Source: Musa acuminata AAA Group (taxonomy: Eukaryota; Streptophyta; Magnoliopsida; Zingiberales; Musaceae). Taken from it: 64,000 nucleotides of DNA. The position numbers and the translations under genes were made by a program. Within the stretch, counting starts at the first letter, position 1. Each line of letters starts with the position of its first letter. The stretch lies in the NCBI RefSeq assembly GCF_036884655.1, contig NC_088335.1:48015501-48079500 (forward strand), read 5' to 3'. Of the stretch, positions 22,960 to 33,862 are shown piece by piece. The notes under the pieces were generated by a model, which was not told where the DNA came from, ran no database searches, and was given only the letters and a program-made list of their open reading frames with translations.

Positions 22960-23150
22960 CTTCAAAGGACGAAGAGCAAATCGAAGTTCCAACCTCGGTC
23001 GCCGATCCACAGCGAGTTTCCTCTCTCGCCCTCGTCTCTCCAAGCTTCTCCTGGTGTCGGGTTTCGGCTTCTATCTAGGCGAGAGACCTCTCTGATGTTT
23101 CCTTTCTCCTCCTCGCAGTGTCCCTCTCCCGAAGCCTCCGGTCATACGAG
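22960..23150 (-). other. FATB 5'UTR exon
   Basis: On the minus strand a CT-rich leader ends TTTGAAG at 22960 before GTACCAATC, a good splice donor. The next exon contains the FATB start codon at 22177. The 5' limit is estimated from the TATA box about 25 bp further upstream. No long uORF is evident. Confidence 0.5.
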
Positions 23151-23171
23151 CGGAGAGCGAAGTGGGCGATA

Positions 23172-23178
23172 CTTATAA
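23172..23178 (-). promoter_or_regulatory. Probable TATA box of FATB
   Basis: TTATAAG on the minus strand lies just upstream of the CT-rich leader exon, at the distance expected for a plant RNA polymerase II start. It is assigned by position and motif only. Confidence 0.4.
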
Positions 23179-23179
23179 C

Positions 23180-24345
23180 CCCTATCTTTCCTCCAACGTC
23201 GACGCCGCATAGGACCGTACCGTGGATGATACGTTCACGCTTCCGCACATGCTATCTTTTATGCGACTGCTTAATCTGCCGTTCGTTACATCGTCGGAAC
23301 CCATCTAGTCCACCCAAACGGTTTTGGACGCCAGTTTTGATTTCTCAGGAAGCGATGCTTCTGGACGTCGTTGACTGTCAAAATGACCAAAAAGACTATA
23401 ATATACATGAGAGTGAGAAAAGACACGTGAAAATAAATGCATTGAGGTGGGGGTATTTACGGAAATTAGTGAGCACACCGTTAGAGACTAAATGGATGCC
23501 GTGGGCGACGGGTGTGGTTTCACCGCCCGGTGCAGAGAGCGAGACAGACTACTTTTTCAGCTCTTGTTTCCTTTTACGGAGTAATCAAAATTTGACATCA
23601 ATTTTATCCTTTTTCATGTAAAACACAATAATTCTATTTTGTATGTCTGGTTATCTTCCTTTGACTTACCTTCTTGTTTGACTTTTTCTTTTATTTCATG
23701 ATTATTTTCCTGAATTAGATGTTTAAAACCCCTACTCACTTCAATTAAGCAACATAATATATTCTATTGTAAGTTTGGTTTGACTTCAACGGATTGACAG
23801 TTTCATGCGTCGAGTGGGGAGAGCCAGAGGGACCCACAGACTGATGCATGTTGAAGGAATCCAGCGCTTTATACTGCTGGGCCACCACATCTCGGTGCCA
23901 AATAAGGTGTGTGGTCATCTTTGAGCCACACGTAAGAAGGACGGACGCGTTTCCTCTGCTGCAGCTGCATGCAACCACACAAAAATGAATGAGAAAACGA
24001 ACCCAAAAAGGAAAAAAAAAAAAAGAGGAAAAGAGCTTTTTCTATTTAAAAAAATTAATTTTAATTCGTTATATTTAAAATTCAACAGCTAATGTCTCTT
24101 TTTGGTGTTTAGGTTGCAGAGAGAGAACCACGAGTGCTTTAAACAGGACGGTCGTAAAGCGCACGGTGGGTGGAACAACCGTCATGGTTCTCACACCCGT
24201 TGATATAAAATGTCATGAATTTAATTAAAATTATTTAAATCATGAGATATTTTTACATTATCTATTTATAAAAGATTAATCTAATTGTAATCTCGTTCAT
24301 GATAGAGATAATATTTTTTATTTTTTAAATTATTTTTATTATATT

Positions 24346-24401
<56 letters not shown>

Positions 24402-24770
24402 ATTAACGATGGATTATTAGCAGAACAAACTCTGTTCATCACTTGGGCAATTCTGAACGTGATGGCTTAAATGTACCGCGGGAATACGTTAAGTAAAGGC
24501 ATTCCAATGCCATCCGGGAACCGGAGCCGTTGGTTTTCAGCCACTCGCCGCGTGGCGTCTGTTAACCGCTTCGTACCTCGCTAACAATATAAAGAAACTT
24601 CCTCTCCTGTCGTCGATGAGGCAGTGTTCGTTACGAAAATACCTGCTTTTTCTTTGGTGACAAACACGCGGTCTCGTGGGACCCCTATGACCATCTACCG
24701 GTCGTAGCTCAGGTATGTGAACAGGGCAACCTCGAAAGCGTGAGGTTAATATATAATTGTTCGAAGACGT
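23180..24770. other. Intergenic region between FATB and the next gene
   Basis: This region holds the promoters of the divergent FATB and 25278-28656 genes. ORFs here (for example 23118-23621) show no domain and low-complexity composition. An (AT)n run lies at about 24349-24398. Nothing else is recognised. Confidence 0.5.
24349..24398. repeat. (AT)n microsatellite
   Basis: An uninterrupted AT dinucleotide run of about 25 units. Confidence 0.9.
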
Positions 24771-25277
24771 TATCCGTTTGCCCTAATCTCACTCTCTCTC
24801 TCTCTCTCTCTCTCTGCTCCATTCCGCCCATTGCGCGTCCTCTGTCTCTCTCTCTCGAGCTCGAGCCTCGAAACCCTAGAAATCGATCCGCTCCCTTCCG
24901 AAACCTAGGACTTGGTTATTGTAATCCTCTCTCTCACCTTCACATCGTAGATTTTCTTAGTTGATCACCCATCGGCGGCTCTCGCAATTTCAATCTTCTA
25001 CCGATCCTTTCTTCCTCGAACAGTAAGGTTTGCTCTCCTGTTTTGATCCTCGAAGTCCCTCCAAAGATTTCGGTTCTGTGATCCATCCGATCAGAACTTA
25101 CTGCTAAAGTTCGAATCATTTGTTCATTTGTACATCAAAATCATTTGTTCGTTGATTTGTTTTGCAACAGGTAATCTAGGCTTGGGGCTGTTGAATCAGT
25201 GACATTTGAGGGCTTTGTTGAATTGAGGTGGTTTATCAAGATACGCTGGATCTGTCTTGGCGTTTCGATAGGGAGAG

Positions 25278-28200
25278 ATGGTTGGAGGTGGAAGCAGGAG
25301 GGACGATGGGCCTTTGAAAATTAGCAGCACCAACGTTTTTGCAGCGCTCGAGACTCTTAAGAAGAAGAAGAAATCGAACAAGGAGTTGAAGAGCAAGGGA
25401 TCGTCCAAGAGCGGGGCGAAGGAATCGGAGCCACAGGTGTTTTGGGCACCAACGCCACTGACGGCGAAATCTTGGGCCGACGTTGATGATGACGATGATT
25501 ACTTTGCGACCACAGCACCACCCCAGACTGTTTGGGGCTTGTCGGAGCAACAGCAGAACAAGGAAGCTGTGACAGCAGTAGAGGAGGTTTGTATGCCATA
25601 CATACTTGTTTGTCTATGGCTAAATAGTTTGATGATTAATGTTTGTATATTTTGATTTAATTTTGAAGTTGCTGGCTCTGCAGTGGTTTCTTCAACCTAA
25701 TGATGTGATTTGTTGATGAATTTGATTTTGGATTAGTTCAGTATGTTAGTTTGAATTATGAATTTCACAATAGTTCAATAAAATATGTTTGAATTATGAA
25801 TTCCTATTGAGGTTTTTTAATACATACTATTGTATTGCTTAAATTAATGGAAGACCGACTGCCACTGAAAACTTTCTCCGGTTTAGTTTTTGTTGCCTAT
25901 GTGCTTTAGTATCTACTCTGCTAGTATGTTCTTTTGTTTCTGCATGATGTACTCCATGTGTTATTGTCTTGAGCACACAAATTTATTCTTTTTGTTTTTT
26001 GCTGATTAAATGTAGATCCCATGTTTCTTATCTAGCCACTTGAGTTGTGTGATATATTAAATTTCATTAATAGTTTTGTTAGTTTGCTAACAGATTCTTT
26101 TTAGTTGACATTGTCAGATATTTTGATTTATAACTGGACTTGTTCAGTCTGTTCTAAATTTCTAATGCTCAAGTAGTGTTTTTATATGATACATAATCAT
26201 GTATCATATGATAGAAGCATGTATCTCCAATCACGACAGATAGTCTTTTGGAAAATTCTTTTTCGAACAACTAAATATATGGTTTTTTACATATTTCAAT
26301 GGTGGCAACATATCCATGTATTCGGCCACAATTAGTTGAGACTTACAGCTTTATTGTTGTTGTTATTGTTTGTCTTTTTTGAGCAACCGTACCTCTGTTT
26401 GTATGTGAACATGTCAAAATATATTGATGTCCTATATGTGTGTTCATTCACGCAGGCACGCACCTTAGATGCTGCAGATTTTATGTTTAGCAATTTGTAA
26501 TGTTGGACAACCTTACCTCTGTTGTTGACCCATTCATTGTGGTATTAATGCTTAGTGCAAATTTTGATAAAGTAGTTCTATATGAACATTATTTAACAAT
26601 CATCTGTTTTTCAACCTCTGATTTTGTTCCTAATTGTAATAACTAGGCTTCTTTCAGATAATGATTCATCGCTTCAACATGGTACAACAAGGTGCACACG
26701 CATGCACCTTTATTAAATTTCTAGGTGCATGGAATGTGTGGCTCCAATTTTTATCTTAAGTATGATGCATGTTCAGTTTAGTTGTGTGTCCAAAAATGTT
26801 TTTCTTTTCTTTTGCAATTACACAATTTCTACCATTTTAACAAGTTACTTGGATATAATGGAATTGTATCAAAATTTTTGGTATTCACCTTTTGATGCTT
26901 TAGATGATTCTTTTTCTTTTCATATCCTAACACTCATCACAACTTACTTGAATGAGACTTGTGGTCATCAGTGCCTTTATAGCCTTTTTAACCAAGAATT
27001 CTCATGGTGTACTAATTTCACTGCAAAGTTATTTTCCATAGTATCTCAATCTATAAATTAATGCTCATCCATGTGCCTGTAAGATGTTCTAATCCAATCT
27101 ATACTTGTCAGTGTTAAGATTAACTAGGTACAAACCTAATTTGAGTGGATTTATGTTCCACCATTGACAAAGCAGAATGAGTATTGTGGCTTTTTTTTTT
27201 CTCTTTTTTTGTGCTTCAGTTACCATGTGGCTTATCTCCTTGCATGTAAGGAATGATTTGTTCCGAGGAATGAGAATTTTTAGCATAATTTTGTGGAGTT
27301 GTTATCAAGGTAGTATTTATGAAACTTTGAGTTCCTTTCTTTGATCAAGTACTGTTTACTGGATCTACTACTTATTCTAATATGAACATCATTTACATAT
27401 AAGTTGTTCCATAACATGTCAAAGTTATGCTTTAACAGACTCATTAATAATTTTTACATAATATTATACATCTTGTCCTTTGGATTAATTTGCATTGCTT
27501 GCTCTAAAGGAACTTGGCCTTTTACTGAAACTTATTTTGTTTCCTATGAAAATTTTAGTTTGGGTCTAAATTCTCCTATATTCTCATTTGTGCAGATGCT
27601 TGATTTAAGTATGGATATAAATTTACTGTCTCAGGAGTATCTTTGTGCATAGTGTTCAATAACAGTTTGTGCATAGTTTGATTTAAGTATGCATGATTTA
27701 ACCATGTTTCAAGATCTTGTGCTTAATGTTCAATACCGAAAATTGATTTTGGACCGTCAAGATTTATTGTATCGTATGGAGTTGCTTAGGAAAGTGAAAG
27801 TGAGGAAGATGGTCTCGACGTCGGTGATGATGATGTTGAGGAGGAACCTGAAAATGAAACTGAGGTTGCTGTTGCAAATGAACCAAAAATGGAGAAACCT
27901 GTTCCGGTACCTCCCAAAGATGCAGAACGGCAACTGTCAAAGAAGGAGCTTAAGAAAAAAGAAATGGCAGAACTTGATGCACTTCTACATGAGCTTGGCA
28001 TTTCCGGTAAAGATAGTGATGTTGCACAAGATGAGACAAATGGTACCACTTTTACCTGTTATAGAATAATATATTGGCAGTTTTATTATATATGCAATCA
28101 CTTCATGCATAAAATATGTATTTATATATGTATGTATATACATATTGTCATTATTGTTTTCTCATTTAACATGCATATAGTCTTATGTATTCTAGTGGGT

Positions 28201-28656
28201 ACAAATGATTATGCGCTACCTGTAAAAAATGTGTATCTTCATCTAAAATGGCCTCGATCAATCATATGCTCAGACAAGAAACAACATGAGCAAAGTGGTG
28301 ATGGAGAGAAAAATGAAAACACTGGTGCTCCTTCAGAAAGCAAAGCTTCAAAGAGGAAGAAGGCCAAAAAAGAAAAATCTTCCAAGGACACCAAAGAACA
28401 AGAGGAACAGCTCGCAGATCTCAATAATAACAAGAACTCAGGTGAAGCGGTGGCTGAACCTGAAGAGGAGGATACATCTGCAGTTGATGTGAAGGAGAGG
28501 CTAAAGAAGGTGACTTCCACTAAGAAGAAAAAATCGAACAAGGAGATGGATGCTGCTGCAAAAGCTGCTGCAGTCGAGGCAGCTGCAAGGAGTGCCAGGC
28601 TTGCTGCTGCAAAGAAGAAAGAGAAGAGCCACTACAATCAACAACCAGCACGGTAA
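25278..28656 (+). CDS. Conserved plant protein of unknown function, Lys/Glu/Ala-rich
   Basis: Three exons: 25278-25586, 27790-28042 and 28274-28656. They total 945 bases (314 residues), with GT-AG junctions and phases that fit. I recognise the general type, an uncharacterised plant protein beginning MVGGG.RRD, but not a function. Visible parts are NVFAALETLKKKKKSNKE near the start, KSWADVDDDDDYFATTAPPQ (about 64-83), and an acidic stretch after residue 103 (ESESEEDG...EEEPENE). A charged helix follows (KKELKKKEMAELDALLHELG). The tail is Lys/Ala-rich (KERLKKVTSTKKKKSNKEMD, AAAKAAAVEAAARSARLAAA). It is mostly disordered or coiled coil and probably nuclear, nucleolar or RNA-associated, which is inference. 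Intron 1 is 2.2 kb. A CT-rich 5' leader (24780-25020) with its own intron, ending TTTGCAACAG near 25170, precedes the start. The ORF on through 28043-28273 is unspliced intron. Confidence 0.8.
26315..26372 (+). mobile_element. Short (TTG)n-tailed LINE/SINE fragment in an intron
   Basis: The words CCACAATTAGTTGAGACTTA and then TTGTTGTTGTTATTG echo the 3' tail at 4560-4618. It is a short diverged non-LTR remnant in intron 1 of the unknown gene. Confidence 0.3.
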
Positions 28657-29566
28657 TGTTTGTTTTTCTCTTTTTTTTGCATGAGAAGCCCCACATAGGT
28701 CTATATCTGTTTTCCGAACTCCAAAAATAAATATTGGGATGCCTGTAGATGACCTGATCATATCCTCTTATTCTCTTTCTGATGTTCTTCGGGCGATTCC
28801 AATTTTTTTTTTTAATCCTTGTGTGTCATGTAACGAATCAGTTTGGTATTTTGATGATCAGAGTTATGGACATATGGTCGCTTTAGTTTTTACGTCTTAC
28901 TTTGCCTTCTCTTGGTTAGGGTTTCTCTTGTTGGTTCCTTAGCCAATTAGCTACGATTTTGTGGATGCCAATTTTCTTTTTTGCTCTATCCCCGACATTT
29001 GTTTTGCTCTTCTGCAAATGTTACATCGGATTCAGTAGCCATGCATCTAAGTTTTGTTTATGGCAAAGTGAGATACCTACTCTTCTCTTTTAAAAGACAT
29101 CTTATCGGAAATGGCATGGAAGACATTTCTTCACAGGAAAAAAAAAAGAGAAACTTCAGAGTGACAATTGAACACAGTAGCTGGATAGAGATGTCTGATG
29201 AACTGCAGAAAAAGAATGGCTTGGAAAACCAAAAATTTCCAGTTTTATTGGTATCTCTAGGAATCCATTGTTCAAGTAACCTGCAGCTTTATGCTCTTCC
29301 ATGTTATGCCGATTTGCAATTCTTGAAGCCCCAACACCACAAAGAAGAAATCTCATGGCTGGAGAACATACATAGCAATGGCAAGCAGAGGTCGGGTAAA
29401 GCACAGTGCACAAGAAACACAGTCATGCTAAATTTTTGCTGTATCAGATTATGTTGCAAGAATTTATTCATCTGAAAAGAAAAGGAAAAAGGAATTTTAA
29501 TATTGTGAACAGTGAAGAAACAGCTTAACTAATTGGAACACGATGTCCCAATTTGTATTAATGTTT

Positions 29567-29606
<40 letters not shown>

Positions 29607-29859
29607 TTTATTTTATTATTTTTAACTCATCCACTCATCAGACGGTTGTTAGTGGAAGCAGAGAATAAATAGGCTTTAAAGTGCTTACATATAACAATAG
29701 CAGCAGATGCAATGAAACAATGAACCACAAAAGCCGGTACTGAAGACAAACCACACGACACACCATTTAGTTAATACCTCCTCCACGTGGACTAGCCTTA
29801 TTAAGCAACCAAATCCTACGTGCGAAAGCACCGTGAATTAGCACGACTCCTTGTTCCTC
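28657..29859. other. 3'UTR and intergenic region
   Basis: It includes the probable 3'UTR of the preceding gene. A 164-codon ORF at 28981-29475 has no recognisable domain and I do not call it. An (AT)n run lies at about 29572-29601. Nothing else is supported. Confidence 0.45.
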
Positions 29860-31839
29860 TCAAGGCTTCGTAAGTTGATGAGGCTTTCCCTGTTCCAGCG
29901 AGCCGCCAGGACCACCTCCGACTGACCTGCCTCCACCGCCAATGCCCTTCCCACCACCAATTTTCCCATGGTGATGCTTTTTGCCACCTCCGGGGCCAAA
30001 GCCGCCACCTGCTCCGCCGTCACCACCGAATCCACCGCCAGCACCACCGCCGATGCCCCAACCTCCACCAGCTCCACCACCAAAGCCACGTCCTCCACCT
30101 AGTCCACCTCCTGCGCCACCACTAATACCGCCACCTCCGCCAAACCCACCACCTCCACCAATGCCGCCACCACCCGCAATTCCAACTCCAGCCCCACCAC
30201 CTCCTCCAAACCCGCCGCCTACACTACCACCCCCACCGATGCCTCCTCCAACATCACCACCACCTCCACCGATGCCGCCACCACCTGCAATTCCAACTCC
30301 AGCCCCTGCACCTCCTCCAAACCCGCCGCCTACACCACCACCCCCACCCCCACCGATGCCTCCTCCAACACCACCACCACCTCCACCAATGCCGCCACCA
30401 CCCGCAATTCCAACTCCAGCCCCAGCACCTCCTCCAAACCCGCCGCTTACACCTCCACCCCCACCGATGCCTCCTCCAACACCACCACCTCCACCAATGC
30501 CGCCACCACCCACGATTCCAACTCCAGCCCCAGCACCTCCTCCAATCCCGCCACCGACACCACCTCCGCCGATGCCACCACCTCCGCCGATGGCCCCGCC
30601 AAGTCCACCACCCCCGCCCATGCCACCGCCAATTCCGCCGCCTCCACCAGCCCCGCCACCTCCACCGATGCCACCACCAATTCCCCCACCTCCTCCCATG
30701 CCGCCGCCAGCTCCACCACCTCCGCCCATGCCACCGCCAACTCCGCCGATGCCTCCACCAGCTCCACCACCCCCGCCAAAGCCACCGCCAACTCCGCCGA
30801 TGCCTCCACCAGCTCCACCACCCCCACCGATGCCACCACCAGCTCCACCACCTCCACCGATGCCACCACCTGCCCCACCACCTCCACCGATGCCACCACC
30901 AGCTCCACCACCTCCACCGATGCCACCACCGCCTCCTCCAATGCCTCCACCGGCTCCACCACCTATACCGCCACCTCCACCGATCCCTCTCCCTCCACCA
31001 ACTCCACCGCCTCCGCCAATGCCTCCACCGGCTCCACCACCTATACCGCCACCTCCACCGATCCCTCTCCCTCCACCAACTCCACCGCCTCCGCCAATGC
31101 CTCCACCGGCTCCGCCACCTACACCGCCACCTCCACCGATCCCTCTCCCTCCACCAACTCCACCGCCTCCGCCAATGCCTCCACCGGCTCCGCCACCTAC
31201 ACCGCCACCTCCACCGATCCCTCTCCCTCCACCAACTCCACCGCCTCCGCCAATGCCTCCACCGGCTCCGCCACCTACACCGCCACCTCCACCGATCCCT
31301 CTCCCTCCACCAACTCCACCGCCTCCGCCAATGCCTCCACTGGCTCCACCACCTGCACCGCCACCTCCACCGATCCCTCTCCCTCCACCAACTCCACCGC
31401 CTCCGCCAATGCCTCCACCTGCACCGCCACCTCCACCGATCCCTCTCCCTCCACCAACTCCACCGCCTCCGCCAATGCCTCCTCCGGCTCCACCACCTGC
31501 ACCGCCACCTCCACCGATCCCTCTCCCTCCACCAACTCCACCGCCTCCGCCAATGCCTCCACCGGCTCCACCACCTACACCGCCACCTCCACCGATCCCT
31601 CTCCCTCCACCAACTCCACCGCCGCCGCCACCATGCCGTTTCCCTTTCCTAACACAATCGCTAATCGGCCCACCACCAACACCAATCCCAGGCCCGACAC
31701 CATGGCTCCCTCCCTTCCACCCTGAGCCGGAGTCAATCAAGTGGTTCTCCGAACTTGTCAACTTCTTCCCTTCCTCTCTCCCACTCCCACTCGCAACACA
31801 CGCCAAAACCATCAGAAGGACCAACGCCCGCTTCGCCAT
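29860..31839 (-). CDS. Secreted glycine-rich protein (cell-wall GRP type)
   Basis: A single-exon ORF of 659 residues from the start at 31839. That start gives a clean signal peptide (MAKRALVLLMVLACVASGSG); the ORF runs 14 codons further upstream without adding one. After a short polar stretch with one Cys (SDCVRKGKRH), almost everything to about residue 610 is GGX repeats: GGGIGGGGGVGGGRGIGGGG-type units of 26 residues, then GGAGAGVGIAGGGGIGGGGG-type units. The tail is basic (KKHHHGK) and ends HQLTKP. This is the class I structural GRP pattern of the plant cell wall. The repeat length is very likely variable between individuals because the DNA is a minisatellite. A TATTTATA box lies about 70 bp upstream. 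Longer than many GRPs. A structural wall role is known for the class and inferred here. Confidence 0.85.
   Translation of the reverse strand: MAKRALVLLMVLACVASGSGREEGKKLTSSENHLIDSGSGWKGGSHGVGPGIGVGGGPISDCVRKGKRHGGGGGGVGGGRGIGGGGGVGGGAGGGIGGGGGVGGGRGIGGGGGAGGGAGGGIGGGGGVGGGRGIGGGGGAGGGIGGGGGVGGGRGIGGGGGAGGGASGGIGGGGGVGGGRGIGGGGGVGGGAGGGIGGGGGVGGGRGIGGGGGVGGGAGGGIGGGGGVGGGRGIGGGGGVGGGAGGGIGGGGGVGGGRGIGGGGGIGGGAGGGIGGGGGVGGGRGIGGGGGIGGGAGGGIGGGGGGIGGGGGAGGGIGGGGGAGGGIGGGGGAGGGIGGGGGAGGGIGGVGGGFGGGGGAGGGIGGVGGGMGGGGGAGGGMGGGGGIGGGIGGGGGAGGGGGIGGGMGGGGGLGGAIGGGGGIGGGGVGGGIGGGAGAGVGIVGGGGIGGGGGVGGGIGGGGGVSGGFGGGAGAGVGIAGGGGIGGGGGGVGGGIGGGGGGGVGGGFGGGAGAGVGIAGGGGIGGGGGDVGGGIGGGGSVGGGFGGGGGAGVGIAGGGGIGGGGGFGGGGGISGGAGGGLGGGRGFGGGAGGGWGIGGGAGGGFGGDGGAGGGFGPGGGKKHHHGKIGGGKGIGGGGRSVGGGPGGSLEQGKPHQLTKP
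30950..31640. repeat. 78-bp coding minisatellite in the glycine-rich protein gene
   Basis: Nine units marked by CGATCCCTCTCCCTCCACC start at 30981, 31059, 31137, 31215, 31293, 31371, 31437, 31515 and 31593. Spacing is exactly 78 bp except one 66-bp unit (31371-31437). All steps are multiples of three, so frame is kept and each unit adds 26 residues (22 in the short one). A second, less regular repeat of about 110-120 bp runs through about 30120-30560. Confidence 0.93.
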
Positions 31840-31907
31840 TTCGTGACAAGCCAATGCAGGATCAGAAGAAAACATATGCATGCAGAATGAGACGGAGGGA
31901 GAGCAGT

Positions 31908-31915
31908 ATAAATAG
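31908..31915 (-). promoter_or_regulatory. TATA box of the glycine-rich protein gene
   Basis: TATTTATA on the minus strand about 70 bp upstream of the start codon at 31839, a typical position. It is assigned by motif and distance. Confidence 0.5.
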
Positions 31916-32868
31916 GAGGTTTCCCGCCATTAATGTTGGTAGAGAAGTTGCAGCTTTCGGGTGGTAGTTAGCAGTGGAGTTTAAATGCCGCGCCGCTGGG
32001 ACTGTACGTGGACGAGGGAGCTCCCTTCTCCTCCCCGTGACTATACGTGGAATGGCCTCCCTTTCTCTCTCGTTTTGTGTCGGGAACAAGCAAGCAATCA
32101 ATCAACATGCCTGCTTTCTTGGAGAAGGGAATTCAACCCGGAGATCGTGACAACAGCTGCTTGCAGTCTGGAAAGAAGGGTGGGGAAGAGAAACTTTTGG
32201 TTCTGCTGGTTTCCTCCACATTTAACGCTGATCGCTAGTGGATGAACCGTACAAGTAATTCCTCTTTTTCTCGGATAAATTAAATGGATAAGCATATTCT
32301 GTCACTAAGAACATTATATATATATATATATATATGTGCCATGGCGTCCCAAAACAAATGTGCCATGGCGTCCTAAGTGGGTCAATGACTTGGTTTTTGA
32401 TGTGGTGCTAATACCAAGATTGACGTACTTCCCTTGTGAATGTTAATGTTAATGTGCTAACGATGGTTTGTCACATTTCAAGATTGCTTATGATGGATGA
32501 GTGCCTTAATCATCTTTATCTTTTTTTCATGATGATATATTTTTGAATGTACTTGCTAATCTATCTAGTAAACTCTTTATTAGAAAACCATGACAAGATC
32601 CTAGGATTAAAACCGTCTTTTATCCTTTACCCCTTACGTAAAAAAAATATAAAGAATATGTAATTAAAAATACTATTTATTGTTATTGGAATGATTAATT
32701 ATAAATAAAATATACCTTTTAGAATTAAATATTTTTTTATTTCTTATATTGCTTTTTCTTTTCTTCTAAATTGAAATTAATCTAAGAAAACTTATAATCT
32801 CATGCTCTCTAAAAAAAAATGGGGATTAGGTGTATAGAGAAGATCTAGGAAAATAGCGGGGCTAATTA
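31916..32868. other. Intergenic region
   Basis: The promoter side of the glycine-rich protein gene. A short repeat, TGTGCCATGGCGTCC, occurs twice (about 32336 and 32359). An (AT)n run lies at about 32315-32334. No ORF here is convincing. Confidence 0.45.
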
Positions 32869-33751
32869 TAGATTACTTCATCTAGTTAGATCGTTTTAGT
32901 ATCTCGATTCTTAGACTTAAAAAAATTATATTAAAATTCTTATATTTATGAAAGTGAAAGATGCAACTTTATTTACTCTAACACCGTTAATTTTATCGAT
33001 GGAAGCAAAAAATATATAGGTAAAAAGATAATTTCAATGTTCTAATTATGCATTCGATGGTGGCGGACGACGGTGCTACTAAGGGTCGTATGTGACTATT
33101 ATGGAAGAGAAGAAAGAGCGATCACGAGAGGTGAGACAAAGGGATAGGAGGAAAAGGATGACGCATATGCCGATGCTCTGTATTTACATTAGTGCCACTT
33201 GATAATTGTGTCAAAACTAATACAGATGTAGAGCAGTGAAAGGATCACTCGATATTTACATCAACGTCGACATAGATGCAAAGCGATGTCGCTCTACATC
33301 TATATTAGCATCGACAACGATGCGAGGAAGGACAGTGTCACTCTGTATCGACACAAATATGGATGATGAGCGATCATTTCATCGCTCTGTATTTATATTG
33401 GTGTCATTCAACATCTGTGTTAATGTTGTTTGGTAATTGTGTCAGTATTTATGTCGTTATCTTCCTCTTCTCTCTTTATCTCACCTCTCGCTAACCCCTT
33501 CTTATTTATAATAGTCACCCATGACCTCCAACGGTATAATCGTTTGTCACTATTAAAATCGTAATTGGGATGTTAAAATTACTTATTTACCTATCGTTTT
33601 CATATTTCTGCTAGTAAAACTAACGATGTTATGATAAATGAAGCTAGATACTTCACTTTTATAACTATGGAGATTCTAATATAATTTTTTTAAGTCTAGG
33701 GATCAGAATTTTAAAAATATTTAACTATAACAATAATATATAATTAGCCCA
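32869..33751. mobile_element. Foldback MITE (about 0.88 kb) with long diverged inverted arms
   Basis: The left end begins near GGGCTAATTATAGATTACTT, and the right end reads the same inverted (ATAATATATAATTAGCCC). Further inside, AGACTTAAAAAAATTATATT is matched by AATATAATTTTTTTAAGTCT. Deeper still, the AGAGGTGAGACAAAG region at about 33139 pairs with CTTTATCTCACCTCT at about 33475. Arms of about 250-300 bp surround a middle of CATCTATATTAGCATCGACA-type short repeats. No transposase is encoded. The same family as 7098-7350. It ends about 110 bp before the MBF1-like start codon, so it forms most of that promoter. Confidence 0.75.
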
Positions 33752-33862
33752 AAACAACAACTTAGATCATTATTAATAAACATAAATCAAGAAATAATTG
33801 ATGCAAGTTTTACATAATTAACACTCTTCAGACTCCTCTCCGTTGATCGATCCTCGAAGAAG

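Noticed and set aside
23118..23621. 167-codon plus-strand ORF upstream of FATB
   Set aside because: It has no domain, lies over the FATB promoter and leader antisense, and its composition does not look coding.
28981..29475. 164-codon ORF after the Lys/Ala-rich gene
   Set aside because: It is AT-rich with no domain and no splice context. Most likely 3'UTR or intergenic.
29981..31846. Long proline-rich plus-strand ORF as an extensin or formin gene
   Set aside because: It is the exact complement of a glycine-rich gene that has a signal peptide, TATA box and sensible termini. The plus-strand frame has no signal peptide and its composition follows automatically from the GGN codons.
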